Shown: one piece after another, positions 57,122 through 64,000 of the stretch
How positions within the stretch are numbered: position 1 is the stretch's first letter
Layout: each line of letters starts with the position of its first letter
Assembly: GCA_037447655.1 (NCBI GenBank)
Contig: JBBHKE010000549.1
Span: 111,065 to 175,064 of the forward strand
Reading direction: 5' to 3'
Source of the DNA: Zygnema cylindricum
Lineage: Eukaryota > Streptophyta > Zygnematophyceae > Zygnematales > Zygnemataceae
DNA length: 64,000 nucleotides
Notes under the pieces: model-generated
The model's database searches: none
Told to the model about the DNA's origin: nothing
What the model saw: only the letters and a program-made list of their open reading frames with translations
Translations under genes and position numbers: made by a program

Positions 57122-57780
57122 TTCAAATTGTGATTTAAGAGCATGTTTTACTCTAGCAATTCCTTCTTTGTTTCCTACTAATTAGCAGCAAATCATCAAC
57201 ATACACAACAATGAATATCACCTCATCAGGATTATCACCACACTTTACATATACTGAATGATTTGAGCTAATTCTTGTTAATCATAATCCTGTCAAGAAC
57301 TCATCTAACTTTCGGTTCCATTGAATAGGGCCTGTTTTAGGTCCTACAAAGATTTTAAAAGTTTGCACACAAGATTTTCTTTTCCTGCTTCCTCATAACC
57401 CTCAGGCTAATTCATATATATGACCTCATCTAAATCACCATGCAAAAAGGCAGTTTTTACATCCATTTGATGGATGTCAAAATTCTCTTTGGCAACTAAT
57501 GTAAGTAAGATGCGAACAGATGGAAACCTTACAACCGGTGAAAAAGTTTCTTTATAATCTATCCCCTTCTTTTGATTATATCCTTTAGCAACCAGGCGAG
57601 CCTTATACCTGTCTATGGTATAATCTGGGTTCAATTTTAATTTAAACACCCATTTACTTCCAATAACCTTTCTTCCTGGAGGAAGTTCCACTAGATCCCA
57701 AGTTTGGGCCTCCATGATGGATTTCATTTCCTCATTGACGGCTTCCACCTAATGTTCCCTTTCATTACTCGAAAAAGCTT
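57122..57780 (-). CDS. Copia reverse transcriptase N-terminal half (frameshifted)
   Basis: 57748-57407 is open: MKSIMEAQTWDLVELPPGRK, ARLVAKGYNQKKGIDYKETF, DVKTAFLHGDL. Downstream the frame breaks, but YVDDLLLI, the catalytic motif, is intact near 57185-57208. A frame change is required between 57407 and 57208. Confidence 0.85.
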
Positions 57781-57819
57781 CTTTCAACGTTAGAGGCTCT
57801 TCTATGTGTGCTGAATGAG

Positions 57820-59000
57820 CAAAGGCTGCATTTTCTCCCCTGAGTCGTGCACTTCACCTGAGTCGTGCACTTCGCCTAACTCCACCTGGAAATTCTGATG
57901 CTGGTATAGATGGTTGGGTCCTCCTCCTCGATACATGTGATTCTTCTTGTGATTCAGATTGAACTTGAGGTAGAGGAGAGTCTGCAACTCTTTCGGGCAT
58001 AACGCTTCTTGTTTCTGGTGGAGAAGATGATTGCAAGTCACTTTGAGCTAATGTAGATGCATTGTCTATATTTTTCTTGAAAAACATGGGATTTTCCTCT
58101 AAAAAGATATAATCAACACTTCGATCTTTCTTTTCATCTGTACGTTGACTAAATACATCTATTCCTTTTCCCTCATCCTTCACTATGATGTTTCTGGCTA
58201 CCACAACTCTATTTCTCTTAATGTCATATACTTTATAACCCTTGGCATGATCATCATACCCTAAAAATATGCCTGGTATGCCTTTTGGCTCTAATTTCCA
58301 TTTTTGTGGATCATTATCTAGCAAGAATATCTTACTTCCAAAAACTTTGAAGTGACTTACATCTGGTTTTTGTCCTCTCCACATTTCGTAAGGTGTTTTA
58401 TCCTTTACTGCCCTTGTTTCTATCCTGTTTCTCACATAAGCTGCACAGTTCATAGCCTCAGCCCAAAATTTGAAATCTATGTCCATATCAGCCATCATTG
58501 TCATATCAGCCATCATTGTCCTAGCACACTCTGATATGGTCCTATTGATCCTCTTTGAAACACCGTTTTGTTCCGGAGAAAAAGGAACGGTTAGCTGACG
58601 TGAGATACCATACAGTTTTAGGAATTCTATAAACTCATTAGAAATGTATGATCCTCTTTGAAACACCGTTTTGTTCCGGAGAATAAGGAACGGTTAGCTG
58701 ACGTGAGATTTCTTTTCCATTTTAGGAATTCTATAAACTCATTACAAATGTACTCCCCTCCATTATCAGATCTGAATCCCGCTATCTTTCTCTCATGTAG
58801 GTTTTCAACCCAAGCCTTATACTCATTAAATTTTGAAAAAACTTCATCTTTACTTTTCAAAAAATAAATTGTAGTAAATCTACTATAATCATCAGTAAAG
58901 GTAAGCATAATCATCAGTAAAGGTAAGCATAAACGTAGCACCTCCCACAGATGGATACCTAGATGGCCCCCATACATCTGAATAAATTAGTTCTAGCACC
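57820..59000 (-). CDS. Copia integrase with several small tandem duplications
   Basis: It contains FTDDYSRFTTIYFLKSKDEV, FRSDNGGEY (catalytic Asp), QLTVPFSPEQNGVSKRIN (catalytic Glu) and KVFGSKIFLLDND. The copy has a direct duplication of about 95 bp around the catalytic Glu region (58557-58650 and 58653-58750) and shorter ones at 58484-58519, 57836-57869 and 58889-58932. The larger duplication splits the frame. Confidence 0.85.
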
Positions 59001-59900
59001 CTGCTACTTCTATAATCAGTTTGCAAAGGGAAAGACAACTTATGAATTTTTCCCATTGCACAACCATCACATACATTTGATGCTGGTTTTTGACTAATTT
59101 TTACACCTTCCACCATTTTTTGATTTACCATCTTTTCTAATCTATCATAATTCTCATGTCCTAAACGTTTATGCATTAAATCACAAATACTGATTACATT
59201 TGAGTACATAACATCATTGTCATTATCATTTGGAAGACTCAACCGATACAAATTGTTTCCTCCAGCAAATCCCTCTGCAGCTATTTTCCCATTCTTACTC
59301 ACTATTTTCTTTCCATTCTCAAATATAGTTTTAAAACCATTTTTTTCTACCACTGACATAGAGAAAAAATTTCTTTTAAAAACTGGGACATGCAACTCAT
59401 CTTCCAAAACCCTTTTCACAGGTTTTCCCTCGACGTTCAACATAAGTGACAAACTCCCCTTTTCTTTTGACTCAACAAAGGTATCATCACTAAAATATAT
59501 TTTGATGGGTGAAATAGATTGAATACTCTCATATAGATGGCGATTGCGGCACATGTGGGCAGATACACCGGAGTCCATTATCCATTCGTCTTCCTCCACG
59601 CCTTTCGTTGCTTGTGCCATCGCAAAGTATTTCTTTTCACTTTTGTCGGTAGAGCTGCTCACATCCTCCTCCTTAACTTCGTTGAAGAGAGAAGTTGGGC
59701 GACCACCTGATTGAGAAGGAACCCGACTTTCGTCTCATCCAGAGCGAAAATTACCTGTGGCTTTCGCTCTCTTGTATGCATTACACATTCTGAACACATG
59801 CCCTTTTTCATCACAGTAGTAACATGTCAAAGGTGACCTTCTAGGACCACTACCTTTCGCACTGCCACTGCCAATCTTAGAATCTGAAAACTAGTTAGCT
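59001..59900 (-). CDS. Copia zinc knuckle, protease and integrase zinc-binding region
   Basis: The zinc knuckle CYYCDEKGHVFRMC (59783-59824) fits CX2CX4HX4C. The protease site reads WIMDSGVSAHM near 59552-59587 (usual DSGAS, here DSGVS). Then comes the GAG-pre-integrase HHCC set, LMHKRLGHENYDRL ... CDGCAMGKIHK. Mostly one open frame (59662-58892), with at least one stop upstream near 59730. Confidence 0.85.
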
Positions 59901-60164
59901 ACTACCTGAACAAACTACCTCTTACTAAACTTACTACTACCTCTTTGTGACATTTGGTTAGCTTCTTCACTCAAAATTAGTTGAATTGCTAATGCTATGT
60001 TCCATTGACGCTGTGGAATAGCCCTAAGCCTATCCATGGCTCCCTTATAATCATCGCGCAAAGTTCTCATCAACAACATAGCCTGCTGAGGTGGTGAAAA
60101 GTCCCCACCTGCACGAGTACTCCAAAGGAACAACCTTTTCATAGCATGGCAATGATCTGGCATA
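59901..60164 (-). CDS. Copia Gag, C-terminal part
   Basis: After removal of the nested LTR the Gag frame resumes MPDHCHAMKRLFL, then FSPPQQAMLLMRTLRDDY and LSEEANQMSQRGSSK before the zinc knuckle. It joins in frame to the N-terminal part at 61233. Confidence 0.75.
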
Positions 60165-61232
60165 TGAAACAGTGAGACCTCCATAAGTCCTCAGAGTGGA
60201 GAGCTTCCAAGAAGCCTCTAGGATAACCCTGACCCCGTTGTGTTTCAGCAAAAACAACTGCAAACCTGGCAAACAATATCTCTGATCACCTTCACCCCTG
60301 TAAAGGGAAGACTCCCCTGAGTCGATAGCAAAAAGAATCTCTGAATTTGCTCCCCTGAGCAGTAAGTTATGGAGGGTCAAAGTTGACCTTTTGTACCGAA
60401 GCTCTCTGGGAGAGAGGGTCCTATCTTCTAATTTTTTCTAAGTCCTATCTCTCTCACAGACTCTATCTACTGTGTACGGAGCCAATCAGATTACAGTTCC
60501 GTACACAAAAGTACAGCTGCTGGTGTACTTTCTGTACGAACATTGTACGACATGGCCTAAATGTCGACACGTGGTATGTCCGGATTCGCTCCCTTAATCC
60601 TCGGAGATGCCGCGATCCAATGTCATTCCGCCACGTGTCATCCGATGTGGCGATGACCAAAAAACGCCGAAATCCTCTTCTGCGATCTCGCTGTTAATTC
60701 CGGCCGTCCGATTAAATTCACATTTAATCGTAGCCGTAATAAATACATGCGCGGTATTCGTTTTACTAAATAAATAAATGCGCGGTATTGGTTTCTTATC
60801 CGTACCGTAATCCGTACTTTTACATTACTGGATCTATGTCTCCCGTAAACTATTTCAGTTAAATGAACTATCCTACGTATTAATGTTTAATTAATTATCA
60901 AACCCTACAATACGTAACACTATCTCTAGACTTAACGGTTAAAGCTACCGTCTACCGGCTGTTTACCGGCCGGCAAGTTCCAGGATCAAATCCTGGAGGT
61001 GGCACATATATTTTAGTAAATATATCCGTAATTATAAATAAACTAATATTTATATCCCGTAAACCTTTGGATAGCCTAGGTAGCCATGGCTCTAGCTTCC
61101 TCTCCAATTTCTCAGTGACTGCGACAAGTTTGAGAGTTAGAGAGAGAAGTTAGAGGTAGACTGCCTCGGCTTCTTTCTATATTTCTATTCTGACCTAGAA
61201 AATACTTAAATAAAAAACCATTAATTTCTACA
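60165..61232 (-). mobile_element. Solo LTR, 1,068 bp, nested in the copia gag
   Basis: In its own sense (minus) it starts TGTAGAAATTAATGG and ends CACTGTTTCA, flanked by tatgt and tatgc. It shares the start, the end TTCA, the block cataacttactgctcagggg and an antisense tRNA-like module with the LTR at 52309-53403. Its first codons stop the Gag frame at 61228. Confidence 0.8.
60921..61006 (+). other. tRNA-like segment inside the nested LTR, antisense to it
   Basis: The T-arm-like tccaggatcaaatcctgga has a perfect 5-6 bp stem and a near-consensus B-box (GGATCAAATCC). An A-box-like tagacttaacggttaaagc lies upstream at 60927. The acceptor ends do not pair and the middle is long, so it is not a canonical tRNA. 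Confidence 0.45.
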
Positions 61233-61722
61233 ACATACTACCTCCAGAATACTTAAATTCAAAAATCTGAGTGGCTATGTTAGTCTGGAAAGTAACATCT
61301 AGCTGAACATACATAGCACGTACACTAAACCAAACTTTAGAGGCTTTCTTCATCTCAAGATACGACATTACCAAGTCTTTTGTCATTGACTGTTTCAAGA
61401 CATTGAGGCAGTGGAGATTCTTCTTTCTCCAATTCGGCGCGGTCACATCCGCAGTTCCTTCCACAATGGGTGACAAGTCCCTCTCCTCGAAATATGAGCT
61501 CAACATATCTTCCCAGTATAAGTAGTCAGTTCCGTTAAAAATAGGCAATTTCGGCGGTGGGCCCATAACCTGTTGAAGGTCATGGGCATTTAGACTCGGC
61601 TGTGATCCACTCCCACCAAGAGTCACACTTGCACCTGCTAGGATATTCGTCCCTAGAAGAGCAGGTGGAGCACTAGGGCTAATAGGAGCACTTGCAGCGG
61701 GAGCTGAGCCATTATCAGACAT
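61233..61722 (-). CDS. Copia Gag, N-terminal part, starting inside the LTR
   Basis: The ATG at 61722 lies 152 bases inside the 5' LTR (61571-62259). The Ser/Ala/Pro-rich start MSDNGSAPAASAP is followed, after the LTR edge, by PPKLPIFNGTDYLYWEDMLS, typical of copia Gag, and QSMTKDLVMSYLE. The putative primer-binding site GGTTATGGGCCC sits within the coding frame right after the LTR. The frame ends at the nested LTR. Confidence 0.8.
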
Positions 61723-62259
61723 GATAGCGAAAGCAAACCCAAAGAGGAATACCTATCAGACTAGATCAATACTGTAAGATATGTAACTACAAATGAAAGA
61801 GGTCTTTCAACCAAACAAAGCATGTACTACAAACAAATCAAAGACAATAGAGCACAAAACACCTTAAACTGCACTAAGTGCTCTCATTTCCTTAACTCTT
61901 GTGTAGAATGTACATTCTGTGTCGAACTGATCAATCCTAATTGAACTAAATACTCAAAAGATCTAGAAAACATCTAAAACCTATGTACAGGGTTCACCAG
62001 ACAGCCTACTGACAAAAATCTAAGTGTTTGGACCAGAATTGTCCACTAACAATATCTATACCCTAAATATCCGGGTGATTTTTATCACTTCCACATTCAT
62101 TGGCGGCCCTACACACTAATTTTCTCAAAGATAACTATTCGTGTAGATACTACAAAAAATCTACACTAAATTTGGTCAATATTGAACAGTTGGTATTCCA
62201 AAATAATTCTAAGTCCTAGACTCAAATTTCTAAGACTTACTAAAGCTTACATTTCAATA
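61571..62259 (-). repeat. Copia 5' LTR, 689 bp
   Basis: In element sense TATTGAAATG...CTTCAACA. Same length as the 3' LTR, with roughly 95-97% identity by eye, suggesting a moderately recent insertion. Confidence 0.85.
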
Positions 62260-62264
62260 GAATC

Positions 62265-63470
62265 ATTGGGATAGGGTCTCAGGAGGAAAGATATCACGAA
62301 GTAATCCATAAACCATCCCAAGGGGACCTCACGCCGAAAGGTGCGGGGACTTGATGAGGGCCTTGGTAAAGGCTTCACGATCCAAATCAAACGATTCAAG
62401 AGGCTCATGCCCTTCAACAAATGATAGAATGTCGTCAGGTGCGGGAGGATGTTAGAAACGCAACGCGTCAACAGTTGCCTCTGAAGATGGAGAGGGTGTG
62501 AAAGGTTGAAGAGCTCGCGAAGCCCGAGAAAATTCACCCGAACGACCATAGGAGGACAGCTCGATGTAGTCTCGCTGTAGAACTTGGTAATAGGGCGCGA
62601 CAACAAGGAGGTGAGACAGAAAGGCCTATAACTTGATCTGTGTGCACTTGTTGTAAAGACTCCTAGTCGCCGCGCAAAAAGCGCTGACATCGAGCCCTAG
62701 TCTCACGAGCTCCACTAGCTCCTCCTCGCGATGGCAAAATTAGAACCCAAAGCGGAAACATGAATAATAGATGCCATGCTGCTTCATTTGAAATATCATA
62801 AGCGAATAAATCCAAAGGAAGACGCAAAGTTGTTTGGATAGGTTCTCGAAGATGATCGGGAATACGGGTGTAGAGACGCGGACGTTGTTAGCCTAAGTGA
62901 TAGCACCGAAGAACATCAAGGCGTCGAACAAGCTGCCAATCAGACAAAGATGGTTGACAACGAACAGGAGGGGGCGTAGGAAGTTCAAGGGAATATGGGG
63001 GAATGTTTGCCTTAGTCTTCGGACAAGCTTTGGAATGTCTTGAGACACCTGCCCCTGCGGCGTACAACTTGCCACACCTAGGCCATGGAACTCAAGAAGG
63101 CCCCGAGTTGGGTACTGGAGTGGATGTCGTCTCCAAATCCAGATTGGTCGGGGATAAAGGGGCCAAAGATGGAGAATGTGATGTTTGGCTTGATGGGCCC
63201 ACGTTGGATAGTGATGAACCACCAAGATAAGTTGGGGGTCGTAATGGAGGTAGTGGTGAAAGAGAGGTAGAGAATTGAAGACTTGATTGTTCTTGACGAT
63301 GAGAAGGCTGATAAAGGCTAGTATGCGGAAGTGAATGAGGAAGTTGTACGAAAGGGGTTTGAATAGGGTTAAGAGTGTTGTTCTGACACAATTACTGGCA
63401 CTGAAGATGAAGAAGATGCAGCAGTAGTCATCGTAGAACAAATCAAGAGAGGAAGCTTCCACAAATACCG
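62265..63470 (-). pseudogene. LINE 5' part: Pro/Ser-rich N-terminus and zinc finger (decayed)
   Basis: It reads on the minus strand. 63391-63092 encodes a Pro/Ser/Thr-rich region. At about 63080-63010 a finger-like RCGKLYAAGAGVSRHSKACP occurs; the first Cys of an expected CPRC is Trp here. Then comes PPVRCQPSLSDWQLVRRLDV and, across several stops, a pre-RT segment ending at the copia duplication. Joined across the copia insertion it runs directly into the RT segment at 55498 (cccaatgattc then tattcgacc). Confidence 0.6.
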
Positions 63471-63680
63471 ATGGCTGAACAGAAACTTTGACAGACTATA
63501 ACTTTCAGAAAAACGCTCCAAACGTCCTGAAAATTTGCCACAATGTAGCTAACATACAAAGGACACATACACAAAATTTAAATCAATTCCGCTCACAAAT
63601 CTGTGAGACATGTAGAAATGAAATTACATAAAACTGAGTGTACAGTTTTCATATCATTTGTTCCTAAAAATCAAATTCGC

Positions 63681-63690
63681 NNNNNNNNNN
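63681..63690. other. Assembly gap (10 N)
   Basis: Ten N between the LINE 5' flank and a 40-bp tandem array; tandem sequence is a likely cause of the break. Confidence 0.95.
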
Positions 63691-64000
63691 GCTTGTCAAT
63701 CGCGATTGTTCTGAACAATGGATTTAATGTGTTTTTCAAACGCTATTGTTCTTAACAATGTATTTAATGTGTTTGAAAATAACTATTGTTCTTACCAATG
63801 GATTTAAGGTGTTTGAAAATAGCGATTGTACTTAACAATAGATTGAATTTGTTTGACAATTGCTATTGTAGGTAACAATTCATCTTATCGCTAACAGTTT
63901 GTGTAATTTAGATAACAATTCTTGTTATCGCTAACAGCTTGTGTAAGTTAGCGATATCAATTCCTGTTAGCGCTAACTGTTTGTGTAATTGAAGTAACAA
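63691..64000. repeat. Tandem array, 40-bp unit with inner palindrome, reaching the window edge
   Basis: Units start at 63701, 63741, 63781, 63821 and 63861 with an exact 40-bp period: a cgctattgttcttaacaatg block (ATTGTT/AACAAT inverted repeat) followed by gatttaatgtgtttgaaaat. From about 63884 a related unit of about 42 bp with ttatcgctaacagtttgtg takes over. Confidence 0.85.

Larger units (their letters stand above)
55504..62259 (-). mobile_element. Ty1-copia retrotransposon, 6,756 bp including a nested solo LTR
   Basis: It is bounded by GAATC duplications (55499-55503, 62260-62264). Two LTRs of exactly 689 bp (55504-56192 and 61571-62259), a few percent different, flank Gag, zinc knuckle, protease, integrase, RT and RNase H in copia order on the minus strand. 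Polypurine TTAAGGGGAG (56193-56202) abuts the 3' LTR. Removing the nested LTR at 60165-61232 gives an element of about 5.7 kb. It inserted into the LINE. Confidence 0.9.

Noticed and set aside
60921-61006. Functional tRNA gene
   Set aside because: A good T-arm only; no acceptor pairing and an over-long middle.
62893-63462. A 189-codon frame as an independent gene
   Set aside because: It is an alternative frame of the decayed LINE N-terminal region; the zinc-finger-like motif lies in a neighbouring frame.

Overview
The window looks like a repeat-rich nuclear genome of the plant lineage (Streptophyta). The evidence is spliced genes with GT-AG and probably GC-AG introns, a plastid-type glucose-transporter fragment, an RNA pseudouridine synthase 6-like gene with a transit-peptide-like N-terminus, a THUMP/Tan1-type gene, a FAS1 gene, Ty1-copia elements and TTTAGGG-like interstitial repeats. 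Very repeat-filled introns and short N gaps (32099-32108, 63681-63690) would fit a charophyte-type draft assembly such as Chara, but the genus is inference. Nothing bacterial, organellar or CRISPR-like was seen.

Layout. 0-0.5 kb: one exon of an unrecognised minus-strand gene. 1-9.3 kb: two homologous copies of a composite element (220-250 bp tandem units joined to the 3' part of an RT/endonuclease LINE), the second split by a hAT-type element. 11.1-21.9 kb, minus: an RNA pseudouridine synthase 6-like gene whose catalytic-loop exon I cannot find. 15.3-17.4 kb, plus: four phase-consistent exons of a plastidic glucose-transporter-like MFS protein, lying inside an intron of the former and followed by a 21-bp repeat that multiplies the splice donor. 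22-31.5 kb: DNA-transposon graveyard (Tc1/mariner-like MITEs, a foldback element, hAT-like pieces). 32.7-39.5 kb, plus: the THUMP gene, with introns packed with purine/pyrimidine arrays, a satellite and a 1,440-bp hAT element with perfect 8-bp target duplications. 41-44 kb: more MITEs. 48.5-49.6 kb, plus: a two-exon secreted FAS1 protein. 50.9-64 kb: nested retroelements.

The nest at 51.9-63.5 kb can be read in order from target-site duplications. A minus-strand LINE (zinc finger, RT, restriction-like endonuclease) was hit by a 6,756-bp copia element (two 689-bp LTRs, GAATC duplication) and by a 1,095-bp solo LTR (GAACG duplication). The copia gag was in turn split by a 1,068-bp relative of that solo LTR. 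The copia Gag frame begins inside the LTR, as in yeast Ty1, and both solo LTRs carry an antisense tRNA-like module.

All gene calls come from translation, splice-phase bookkeeping and remembered family motifs; no database search was possible.
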